From an uncultured Muribaculaceae bacterium (GTDB lineage: Bacteria > Bacteroidota > Bacteroidia > Bacteroidales > Muribaculaceae), in NCBI GenBank assembly GCA_910584735.1, contig CAJUBM010000114.1, forward strand, positions 1 through 9,373: a stretch of DNA of 9,373 bases, in the 5' to 3' direction. The number at the start of each line of letters is the position of its first letter. Within the stretch, counting starts at the first letter, position 1. The notes under the pieces are model-generated. The model saw nothing but the letters and a program-made list of their open reading frames with translations, ran no database searches and was not told the DNA's origin. This document shows positions 1 to 5,424 of the stretch, piece by piece. A program made the translations under genes and the position numbers.

Positions 1-53
1 GGGTGGTCCCCTTTTCAAATGCCACCCGGGTCCCTTTTCAAGTGTTAGCTACA
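1..53 (+). mobile_element. Probable terminus of an IS21-family insertion sequence (partial)
   Basis: Two near-identical copies of GGTCCC(C)TTTTCAA lie at 5-18 and 29-41, about 24 bases apart. They are followed by AGTGTTAGCTACA, which ends in CA at 52-53. IS21-family elements are known to end in 5'-TG...CA-3' and to carry several internal copies of a short repeat at each end that bind the transposase. Read from the outside inward, this end would begin TGTAGCTAACACTTG. A GGGTGG/CCACCC inverted pair (1-6, 22-27) could be a terminator for a transposase gene left of the window. The transposase itself is not in view, so the family call rests on end architecture only. Alternatively this could be an unrelated local direct repeat. 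Confidence 0.4.
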
Positions 54-184
54 ATTCAAACCTAAGTATCGTGCTGATAGACAAAAATGCCATATCATCT
101 ATATTGAAAAATCCGGTAAATATAGTGGATGTGCTTAACTCGGAGGCCCGAAAGGCGATGGAACTTAAAAAGTTAGCCCTGTAA
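54..184 (+). pseudogene. 3' remnant of a gene coupled to the methyltransferase (possible restriction endonuclease C-terminus)
   Basis: An open frame runs into the TAA at 182-184 with protein-like composition (…LIDKNAISSILKNPVNIV…, ending ELKKLAL). Its only in-frame ATG is near the very end (158-160), so it is the C-terminal tail of a longer protein. The frame is open back to base 2, but bases 1-53 look like an insertion-sequence end, so the original gene probably begins to be recognisable only at about 54. The stop is 2 bases before the ATG of the methyltransferase, the spacing expected of translationally coupled restriction-modification genes. That position suggests an endonuclease or other partner of the methylase; the 43 residues show no motif I can assign. 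If the insertion reading is wrong, this is simply the 3' end of an intact gene that starts outside the window. Confidence 0.5.
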
Positions 185-186
185 CA

Positions 187-1197
187 ATGATTGAACTGGA
201 TATAACGCCATATTTTACCACCGAGTTGGGAGCCGCTTATTTAGCGGACGCCTTAGACGTGCTTAAAGAGTTACCGGATAATAGCGTGGATTTGGTTATG
301 ACCAGCCCCCCGTTCGGACTGATAAAGAAGAAAAAATATGGAAACGAGGATTCAAACCATTATCTGGAGTGGTTTAAGCCTTTCGCCACAGAGCTTTATC
401 GTGTAATAAAGCCATCAGGCAGCTTAGTGATAGACATAGGAGGAAGCTGGAACAAAAGCACTCCGACCCGGAGCCTATATCATTTCAAGCTGATGATTAT
501 GCTGTGCGAGGAATTCGGTTTTTTCCTCGCGCAAGAATTTTATTGGTGGAACCCGTCCAAGCTCCCCACCCCTGCGGAATGGGTGACTATACGGCGTGTC
601 AGAGTGAAAGATGCCGTAAACACCGTGTGGTGGCTATCCAAGAGCGAATTTCCCAAAGCCAGCAACCGCAGGGTGCTGCTCCCCTATAGCGACAGTATGC
701 ATCTGTTGCTAAAAAACGGTTATAAGCCCCAACTACGCCCCAGCGGGCACAACATCAGCGATAAATTCGGTGTAAACAACGGCGGTGCAATCCCCCCGAA
801 TCTGATAGCGATAGCCAACACGGAGAGCAACGACAGCTATACCCGCTATTGCAAGGAAAACGACCTCCCTGTACACCCCGCCAGATTCCCCGGCGAACTC
901 CCTGAGTTCTTTATCCGAATGTTGACTGATGAAGGAGACGTAGTGGTTGACCCGTTCGGCGGCAGTTGTGTTACCGGCGCCGTGAGCGAGAAGCTAAAAC
1001 GCGAATGGATTTGCTGCGATTTAATCGAAGACTACCTGATGGGAGCCAAATCCCGTTTCACGCAACCCCTCCAAACCCCGTCCAAGTCCGCGAACGTCAC
1101 CTACTCCCTCTCCAACCCCTCTGCCATGTGGGACAGTATCCCCCAGGACAAGGTAGTGGCCGATGGCGGCAGGGAGCGTCCCCCGAAAAAGCAATAA
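187..1197 (+). CDS. Type II DNA methyltransferase, beta class, PvuII-like (probable N4-cytosine)
   Basis: This 336-residue protein transfers a methyl group from S-adenosylmethionine to DNA, most likely to the exocyclic N4 of cytosine, and acts in the cytoplasm. The catalytic motif IV is TSPPF (residues 39-43) and precedes the SAM-binding motif I, DPFGGSCVTG (255-264); that order defines the beta class. SPPF rather than DPPY/NPPY at motif IV points to N4-cytosine. The central part (EFYWWNPSKLP, RVKDAVNTVWW, RPSGHNI, GGAIPPNL, HPARFPGELPEFFIRMLT; residues 117-247) closely follows what I remember of M.PvuII, so a CAGCTG-like site is a reasonable guess but not demonstrated. Motif I has Cys where many relatives have Gly, an allowed variation. 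After about residue 291 the tail (to 336) is polar and I recognise no domain in it. The start at 187 fits the usual N-terminus and lies 2 bases after an upstream stop, implying coupled translation. With the upstream gene apparently truncated, this may now be an orphan methylase. Confidence 0.88.
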   Translation: MIELDITPYFTTELGAAYLADALDVLKELPDNSVDLVMTSPPFGLIKKKKYGNEDSNHYLEWFKPFATELYRVIKPSGSLVIDIGGSWNKSTPTRSLYHFKLMIMLCEEFGFFLAQEFYWWNPSKLPTPAEWVTIRRVRVKDAVNTVWWLSKSEFPKASNRRVLLPYSDSMHLLLKNGYKPQLRPSGHNISDKFGVNNGGAIPPNLIAIANTESNDSYTRYCKENDLPVHPARFPGELPEFFIRMLTDEGDVVVDPFGGSCVTGAVSEKLKREWICCDLIEDYLMGAKSRFTQPLQTPSKSANVTYSLSNPSAMWDSIPQDKVVADGGRERPPKKQ

Positions 1198-1226
1198 TCC
1201 CCAATATTCTCTCATCACTATTTTAA

Positions 1227-1293
1227 GTAATTGAGATAACATTATCGGCCACCCGTATTCAAAGTCAGGCACCTCTAATGCTATCTCAATTAC
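1227..1293. repeat. 18-bp imperfect inverted repeat between convergent genes
   Basis: GTAATTGAGATAACATTA (1227-1244) is complementary to TAATGCTATCTCAATTAC (1276-1293) at 17 of 18 positions, with one A/C mismatch. The 31-base loop contains ATCGGCCAC (1244-1252), itself an inverted copy of GTGGCCGAT (1156-1164) inside the methyltransferase gene. It sits in the 134-base gap between the converging methyltransferase and lipoprotein genes, where a bidirectional terminator would be expected. The stem is AT-rich and long, and no clear T-tract follows on either strand, so a mobile-element remnant or a protein-binding site are alternatives. Confidence 0.55.
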
Positions 1294-1331
1294 AAGCTGG
1301 TATAAAGATATTTACACCTATCTATATCTCG

Positions 1332-2024
1332 TTAGTTCTGTCGTGTCAGCGACCAGCTATCATATGAATTATAGATTTTCAGCCGATTGCCGTTAACCGC
1401 AAATGTAGCCTCCGGCCCAAAAGTGTTTCGTATAACTCCGGATTCCGCCATAAGTTTATTCCCGTCCTCGGAATATCGGATAATCTTACTCTCATTACCA
1501 AAAGTCTCTTTCAACGTCCCGTTTTTATAAAACTCCAGTTCAATATAAACTCCCGGCGATTCTATATATCCTTTCCAAGAGGTATTGGCAAGCAGACCTT
1601 TTACTTGCGGCTCATCATCTACTTGGTTTCCTGCGCCGGAACCCGTCCAACGCGAATATGTGGAGAACACACCATTTGCGTTCTTAAGCACCATCTCTGA
1701 GAACGACAAGGAGACTATATCATAGACCCCCTTTTCCGAGTCTTCGAAATTCAAAGTGAGTTTTCTTCCCGAGATATGCCATCTGAAATATTCATCGATA
1801 TCGCCGGTCGGAGCAAAGTCATAGCCTCCGCCATCGGCTCCAAAGGCCAGCCCATATGTGCCGGAAAACCATTTCCCGACAATCATATCCTTATAGAAAT
1901 AACCATCTTCCACATAAGGGTCATCAGGTTCATCTTTCTCTTCATCACCTCCACATGAAGTGATGCCCACCGAACAAGTCACGATGAGAAGAAGCGCCAT
2001 CAAGCGCCATAATCTTGTCCTCAT
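1332..2024 (-). CDS. Lipoprotein with two lipocalin-like domains
   Basis: This is a 230-residue predicted lipoprotein. The N-terminus MRTRLWRLMA is followed by a hydrophobic core and the lipobox GITSC, giving lipidated Cys24. The acidic run GGDEEKDEPDD follows, resembling the Bacteroidota lipoprotein export signal for surface display. Two similar beta-rich segments follow: residues ~47-128 open with IVGKWFSG and residues ~141-230 open with LLANTSWKGY. Each continues with 'F..(D/N)G' strands and a closing 'L.I/L.L' strand, as in the small lipocalin-like calycin domains common in Bacteroidales lipoproteins. The frame is open upstream to 2246, but that extension overlaps the preceding gene. The ATG at 2022-2024 gives a proper signal peptide and was chosen. 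It is the last gene of a three-gene leftward operon, 40 bases after its neighbour. No ligand can be inferred. Confidence 0.82.
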   Translation of the reverse strand: MRTRLWRLMALLLIVTCSVGITSCGGDEEKDEPDDPYVEDGYFYKDMIVGKWFSGTYGLAFGADGGGYDFAPTGDIDEYFRWHISGRKLTLNFEDSEKGVYDIVSLSFSEMVLKNANGVFSTYSRWTGSGAGNQVDDEPQVKGLLANTSWKGYIESPGVYIELEFYKNGTLKETFGNESKIIRYSEDGNKLMAESGVIRNTFGPEATFAVNGNRLKIYNSYDSWSLTRQN

Positions 2025-2064
2025 AAAAACAATTATTAAATTCAAACGTATTATGCTATCAAGG

Positions 2065-3075
2065 TTAAGAGCCATAAAGATACCTGTAATATGGAGAACC
2101 TTCGTCACCAAAAAGCCAGTTGGTATAGGATGGAGTAGTAACCGTTTGCCACGTGAAAGTCCATTTATAGATGGAAGTCCCGGTATTCGTATATTTCCTA
2201 CATTCCATAGTGGTAACATAACCATCCTTATCAAGCTCATAATCATACGTAAGCTCTATTTCTGCCCCCCTATGATCAGTAAAGATAACGCTATCTACAA
2301 GATACAACGGAATTGAGTTACCATAAAAACCGGCTTCCATCAGTGGCCAGTCAACCTCTGCCAGCAAAAAAATATCTAAACCGGAAACATCCAGCAATTG
2401 CAAGGGAATAGTCTTGGCGGGAATAGTGGTGTAAGTAATTTCCGACTTATAGAAAACCTCTCCGTTGATAATACGTCTACACCCAATCATATTAAACGTA
2501 TTGTCAAACGTGTATTCATATGTGGACTTACTATTCTTTTCTTCCACATAGGAGTATCTGACCCTGCGTTTGGTATCGTACTCAAATGTACGTTTCGGAC
2601 TTCCTACGGATTGGTATTCCTTTATAAGGAGGTAGTCAAGATAGTCCCCCAGTGTATAGTCCCGATGCAGAACTTCATCGCCTAACGGGGTTAAACGAAC
2701 CTTAGTAGGCAAATTATAAGAAAACTCCAAATATGGGGAGGTATCATCATTGGAATACGATTCTAAAACAGTGTATTTATTATATCTGTTGACCGAATAT
2801 TCCGGCGAATGGAACTCCCTTTCTTCCGTCGTCCATCCCGAGGATGACCGTTCCCGTACTGTAGCGGATAAAAGAACCTTATTCTGCCGGCCAGTAGGTT
2901 CCGGCTGGTCCGGGGTCTCCGGCGTATCAGGCGTATCAGGCCGATTCGGAGTGTCCGGGGTCTGGGATGTACCCGGCATTTCCGGCTCATCCGGCTCGTC
3001 ATCACCGCAAGACGTAAGGAAAAACGACATGGCGATGACTGAAGCCCAAAATAATCTGTAAAATAGTTTCTCCAT
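2065..3075 (-). CDS. DUF4595-like lipoprotein with Pro-Asp-Thr linker
   Basis: This is a 336-residue predicted lipoprotein. The signal peptide MEKLFYRLFWASVIAMSF is followed by the lipobox FLTSC (Cys23), then GDDEPDEPE, an acidic export-signal-like stretch. Residues ~29-62 form a low-complexity linker of TPD/PDTP units. The rest (~63-336) alternates short beta strands of the type 'YEYTFDN.FNMI', 'FYKSEITYT' and 'LTYDYELDKDGYVTTM', with a 'LMEAGFYGNSIPLYL' segment. This layout resembles DUF4595-type Bacteroidales lipoproteins, which lack a defined biochemical role; the assignment is from memory of the pattern. An in-frame ATG at 3111 would add 12 residues (MMEIFIKTKNTK) before the signal peptide. 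I chose 3075 because it gives a compact n-region. It is the middle gene of the lipoprotein operon, 39 bases after the previous stop. Confidence 0.8.
   Translation of the reverse strand: MEKLFYRLFWASVIAMSFFLTSCGDDEPDEPEMPGTSQTPDTPNRPDTPDTPETPDQPEPTGRQNKVLLSATVRERSSSGWTTEEREFHSPEYSVNRYNKYTVLESYSNDDTSPYLEFSYNLPTKVRLTPLGDEVLHRDYTLGDYLDYLLIKEYQSVGSPKRTFEYDTKRRVRYSYVEEKNSKSTYEYTFDNTFNMIGCRRIINGEVFYKSEITYTTIPAKTIPLQLLDVSGLDIFLLAEVDWPLMEAGFYGNSIPLYLVDSVIFTDHRGAEIELTYDYELDKDGYVTTMECRKYTNTGTSIYKWTFTWQTVTTPSYTNWLFGDEGSPYYRYLYGS
2890..2991 (-). repeat. Degenerate 9-bp coding repeats (Pro-Asp-Thr linker)
   Basis: On the + strand the stretch includes GGCGTATCAGGCGTATCAGG (2921-2940), two exact 9-bp units, and two copies of TCCGGGGTCT. 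It encodes the TPDTPN/RPDTPD/TPETPD part of the lipoprotein. Such coding repeats usually form an extended spacer between the lipid anchor and the folded domain, and can change length by slippage in steps of whole codons. Confidence 0.6.
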
Positions 3076-3114
3076 TTTTGTGTTTTTAGTCTTAATAAAT
3101 ATTTCCATCACATC

Positions 3115-4122
3115 CTAAAAGCAAAAAGTGCCAAGAACCGCACTTCCCACACCTGACACCGTGACACATGCCTGTACGCATCCCTCACTCAAAGCCTCAC
3201 GTTCATAACGGCGTAACTCCTCAGTTACCACTTCAAGCAACTCACGCTCTTCTTTGCTCAGCGGGCCATTGTTTACAAGTGACCGATAACTGTTTAGATA
3301 CATCTGGCAATTCGCGATAATCTCAGAATATTTCCATGACATGGAAGGATTTTCAGCCTCACGAGCCACAAAATAATAATAAAACGGCTCCTTTATTCTA
3401 ACTGTGGTAGTCGAACCAGAGGTTGATATCGACATTGATGCCCCGCTATCAGCGGATGAGGACGCGTTTATCGCGTATAGGTAATCTGCACCATATCGGC
3501 CATGTGGCATGCTATATTCTATCTTTCTCCCGGGGAAATCACTTTCAAGAGTGGAGGTTATAGTCATGTTATAGTAAAAATCACTATAACTACATTTGGC
3601 GGTAGCCTTTGATTTTATATCCGTTGACCCTCCCGTATTTCCACCTGATGAGGGTTTATCATCCCCGGCAGGTTCATCGTCAGGATTAGGAACATTACTA
3701 CCGTCCCTTGTCAGCACGAACCCCGGGAAAGAGCCTTCTACCACTCTGAGAACCCTCCCCTCAAGGACAAGAGTCAGATTAAATTCGGTATCAACAACAA
3801 TATCTCCATCTGTAGATGCCGAACCTAAAATCCCTTTACAGACAACTTTCCCTTTTGAGTCCTTCCATGTGAAACGGCCATATTTCACATATGCCGGAGA
3901 TTCATAATCAGCCTGTCCGCTACCATCGGCATTAAACGTCAAAGTGAGGTAGGTCCATTTCGTCCCGCCAACGGGGTTCTCATAGGAACGTTCCCCAAAC
4001 CATGTTCCTATGATATCGGAACTGTTTTTACCGGAATCCTCATCGCTACAGGCAGTCATGCCCATAGCAAGTCCCGCCACAATCAATAAGCAACGGAAAT
4101 AATAGGAAAACCCAAATTTCAT
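3115..4122 (-). CDS. Lipoprotein with N-terminal lipocalin-like domain and unknown C-terminal domain
   Basis: This is a 335-residue predicted lipoprotein and the first gene of the leftward operon. The signal peptide begins MKFGFSYYFRCLLIVAGLAM and the lipobox GMTAC gives Cys25, followed by SDEDSGKN (export-signal-like). Residues ~36-140 open with IIGTWFGE and continue with 'LTLTFNADGSG', 'YGRFTWKD', 'EFNLTLVLEGRVLRV' and 'FVLTRDG', the usual strand order of a lipocalin-like calycin domain. A Pro/Asp/Gly/Ser linker (~141-170) leads to a C-terminal part I do not recognise. That part is beta-rich to ~265, with Tyr-rich 'PFYYYFVAREAE', then a charged helix (LSKEERELLEVVTEELRRYE, ~293-312). It ends in a short cysteine-containing hydrophobic tail (CVQACVTVSGVGSAVLGTFCF, 315-335). 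The shared leader and 39-40-base gaps suggest co-expression of the three lipoproteins at the outer membrane. Confidence 0.8.
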   Translation of the reverse strand: MKFGFSYYFRCLLIVAGLAMGMTACSDEDSGKNSSDIIGTWFGERSYENPVGGTKWTYLTLTFNADGSGQADYESPAYVKYGRFTWKDSKGKVVCKGILGSASTDGDIVVDTEFNLTLVLEGRVLRVVEGSFPGFVLTRDGSNVPNPDDEPAGDDKPSSGGNTGGSTDIKSKATAKCSYSDFYYNMTITSTLESDFPGRKIEYSMPHGRYGADYLYAINASSSADSGASMSISTSGSTTTVRIKEPFYYYFVAREAENPSMSWKYSEIIANCQMYLNSYRSLVNNGPLSKEERELLEVVTEELRRYEREALSEGCVQACVTVSGVGSAVLGTFCF

Positions 4123-4189
4123 CTGTGATGTGTGTCCGCCCCCGTCCCCATAGCGGCAGCGCTTTCGTAATAAGATTAATAAACAGAAA

Positions 4190-4278
4190 CGCGTGGGAAC
4201 TTACTTGTTGCCCGTTCCACAATCTGAGGCCTTCGCGTTGCCTATTCCGTCGAAACGAGCAACGCAGAAGCCCACGCG
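4190..4278 (-). ncRNA. Candidate structured RNA element in the lipoprotein operon leader
   Basis: CGCGTGGG (4190-4197) pairs perfectly with CCCACGCG (4271-4278). Inside, CTTC/GAAG (4231-4234, 4267-4270) stacks on GCGTTGC/GCAACGC (4235-4241, 4259-4265), separated by a single-base bulge. An apical CGT-UUCG-ACG mini-stem (minus strand, 4257-4248) caps it. A competing hairpin pairs GTGGGAAC (4193-4200) with GTTCCAC (4214-4220) with one bulged base, and shares bases 4193-4197 with the closing stem. Read leftward, the element lies 67 bases before the first lipoprotein start. Density of perfect stems and a mutually exclusive pair argue for a cis-regulatory RNA. I cannot match it to a named riboswitch, so class and ligand are unknown. 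Confidence 0.45.
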
Positions 4279-4306
4279 AACATATGAATTTTGTACACAA
4301 TACCCG

Positions 4307-4340
4307 CAAAACATATCTGTCAAACACAGATACGACCAAA
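4307..4340 (-). promoter_or_regulatory. Weak second promoter candidate for the lipoprotein operon
   Basis: On the minus strand, TTTG (4340-4337) is followed after 21 bases by TATGTTTTG (4315-4307), one base longer than the Bacteroidota -7 box TAnnTTTG. Transcription would start near 4300, just before the structured element. The extra base in the -7 box makes this only a candidate. Confidence 0.25.
4314..4332. promoter_or_regulatory. Operator-like dyad
   Basis: TATCTGT-CAAAC-ACAGATA is a perfect 7-bp inverted repeat around a 5-base centre. It lies within the spacer of the weak promoter candidate at 4307-4340 and in the leader made from the promoter at 4524-4554. It could be a dimeric repressor/activator site, or a small RNA hairpin; the sequence does not decide between them. 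Confidence 0.4.
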
Positions 4341-4384
4341 CGGGATATGCGATATAAATCCATATCCATAGGGCATCTACAATT

Positions 4385-4441
4385 GCTTCATTCCTGCGAC
4401 GGATAGAAAGTTGCGAAGTTTCAGATTGTCAGGAATCAAGC
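4385..4441 (-). other. Stem-loop in the long leader
   Basis: GCTTCATTCCTG (4385-4396) pairs with CAGGAATCAAGC (4430-4441) at 11 of 12 positions around a 33-base loop. A smaller stem, GGATATG/CATATCC (4343-4349, 4361-4367), lies just downstream in the leftward transcript. Near the predicted 5' end a nested ACCGC/GCGGT (4478-4482, 4510-4514) encloses CCCC/GGGG (4487-4490, 4496-4499). Together they show the leader is structured along much of its length. Confidence 0.4.
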
Positions 4442-4523
4442 GCCATGTAAACGCTTTCTAAAATGTCTGCCTACCCCACCGCTCATCCCCAAACCGGGGC
4501 TTCTGCAGGGCGGTCTGCCGATG

Positions 4524-4554
4524 CAAAGGTCGTAAAAGTTTCTTAAAACACAAA
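4524..4554 (-). promoter_or_regulatory. Bacteroidota-type promoter for the lipoprotein operon
   Basis: On the minus strand, TTTG (4554-4551), 19 bases, then GACCTTTG (4531-4524). Compared with the phylum consensus -33 TTTG, 19-20 bases, -7 TAnnTTTG, only the first -7 base differs. Transcription would start near 4517 and run leftward, leaving about 395 nt before the first lipoprotein start at 4122. No convincing coding frame fills that leader. Confidence 0.55.
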
Positions 4555-4586
4555 GAACAATCTTAAAAAAACATGAGATTATAACT

Positions 4587-4598
4587 AAATCGCGATTT
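4587..4598. promoter_or_regulatory. Perfect 12-bp palindrome, possible operator
   Basis: AAATCGCGATTT is fully self-complementary and lies 33 bases upstream of the -33 box of the leftward promoter, and about 145 bases upstream of the rightward gene at 4744. A regulator site serving the divergent pair is possible; no regulator gene is in the window. Confidence 0.3.
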
Positions 4599-4743
4599 GA
4601 AACATATCGCCTTAATATTAGCTTACAATCGCCATGAACGTTAATTTTCAATTTTGATATACAATACCCCATGACATACAATAAGTTACGCAATTATACG
4701 TTATTATTCCACACAATCATGCAACTATCCTTTATTTTCACGA

Positions 4744-5301
4744 ATGAAATACATAATAATTCTCATACTCTCTGCTTTTTATTTTTATGCTTCCGCGCAG
4801 CCCTATACTCCTGCTGAAACTGCCGATACGTTATCAGCTAATGCTCGGGAAGATTTCGGGACGATTCGTGATGAGGTTACAAATGTTGCCGATGTTTTAA
4901 GCCACGCCGTCAGTTCGTTCGAGATAAGCCGGAATTTCAACTATAAGCAAACGGCGGAATGGCAACGGTTCAAGATTATGCGGGCAGTGGGATGGAGCGC
5001 TTTCGGTGCCGGACTGGCTACAGCAGCATTTGGCGGACTGCTTCAAGCGGCTACACTTTTGTATAGCGGCCCGGGCGACTTTGCCGGACCCGGCCTGATA
5101 TGTGTAGTCGCAGGTGGTTCTTTGGCCGTAGCCAGTGTCCCTGTACTCATAATAGGCTATCACAACAAACACAAGGCTGAGAAAATGGCACTGAATTTCG
5201 GAATAAGCCATATATCCACACCTTCCGGTTTAATATCTACACCTCACGCCATAAGCAGTAACAAATCTGCTCCGGCATTGGGCCTTTCCCTTACATTCTG
5301 A
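4744..5301 (+). CDS. Small exported or membrane protein of unknown function
   Basis: This is a 185-residue protein I do not recognise. It starts with a signal peptide (MKYIIILILSAFYFYASA, likely cut before Gln19). A polar helix-prone segment follows (~24-80). Two Gly/Ala-rich hydrophobic stretches (~82-106 and ~116-138) are separated by GPGDFAGPG. Next comes a basic YHNKHKAEK, then a Ser/Thr-rich tail ending LGLSLTF, a C-terminal aromatic like those of outer-membrane proteins. The two Gly-rich stretches could insert in a membrane. It is divergent from the lipoprotein operon and about 120 bases before the MgtC gene, which has its own promoter. No clear TAnnTTTG box is visible upstream; the preceding 4555-4743 region is AT-rich. 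Confidence 0.72.
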   Translation: MKYIIILILSAFYFYASAQPYTPAETADTLSANAREDFGTIRDEVTNVADVLSHAVSSFEISRNFNYKQTAEWQRFKIMRAVGWSAFGAGLATAAFGGLLQAATLLYSGPGDFAGPGLICVVAGGSLAVASVPVLIIGYHNKHKAEKMALNFGISHISTPSGLISTPHAISSNKSAPALGLSLTF

Positions 5302-5307
5302 GGGAAA
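5285..5307 (+). terminator. Stem-loop at the end of the preceding gene, possible terminator
   Basis: TTTCCCT (5285-5291) pairs perfectly with AGGGAAA (5301-5307) around a 9-base loop that includes most of the stop codon. No T-run follows, so intrinsic termination would be weak; it may instead protect the mRNA 3' end. Confidence 0.35.
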
Positions 5308-5364
5308 TAATGTGACAATATACTTTCTATCGGGAATAAGACCATCTTTTCGTCTCAATTTTAT

Positions 5365-5372
5365 TACCTTTG
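5365..5372 (+). promoter_or_regulatory. -7 box of a Bacteroidota promoter for the MgtC operon
   Basis: TACCTTTG followed by CAAAAG matches TAnnTTTG exactly, 52 bases before the MgtC start. The -33 element is poor (CTTTTCG at 5346-5352 is closer than usual). Transcription would begin near 5379 and likely includes the two following genes, which have 31- and 36-base gaps and no internal promoter that I can see. Confidence 0.6.
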
Positions 5373-5424
5373 CAAAAGAAGTATAAACGAACCTTCCTTA
5401 AGGACTTAAAATCACATTCTTTGT

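Noticed and set aside
1172..1182. GGGA-GCG-TCCC hairpin near the methyltransferase stop
   Set aside because: It is a 4-bp stem inside the coding sequence with no T-run; too weak to call a terminator.
187..1197. Absence of CAGCTG in the window as evidence for PvuII-type specificity
   Set aside because: Only about two sites would be expected by chance in this length, so absence says almost nothing.
2025..2246. N-terminal extension of the lipoprotein frame to 2246
   Set aside because: It overlaps the end of the preceding gene and would bury the signal peptide; the ATG at 2022-2024 gives a normal lipoprotein start.
4046..4369. 107-codon minus-strand frame over the leader and the start of the first lipoprotein
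   Set aside because: It covers the structured element and overlaps the signal peptide in another frame; composition is Arg/Cys/Leu-rich without a protein-like pattern.
4436..4693. 85-codon minus-strand frame spanning the leftward promoter
   Set aside because: It covers promoter and stem sequences and shows no coding character.
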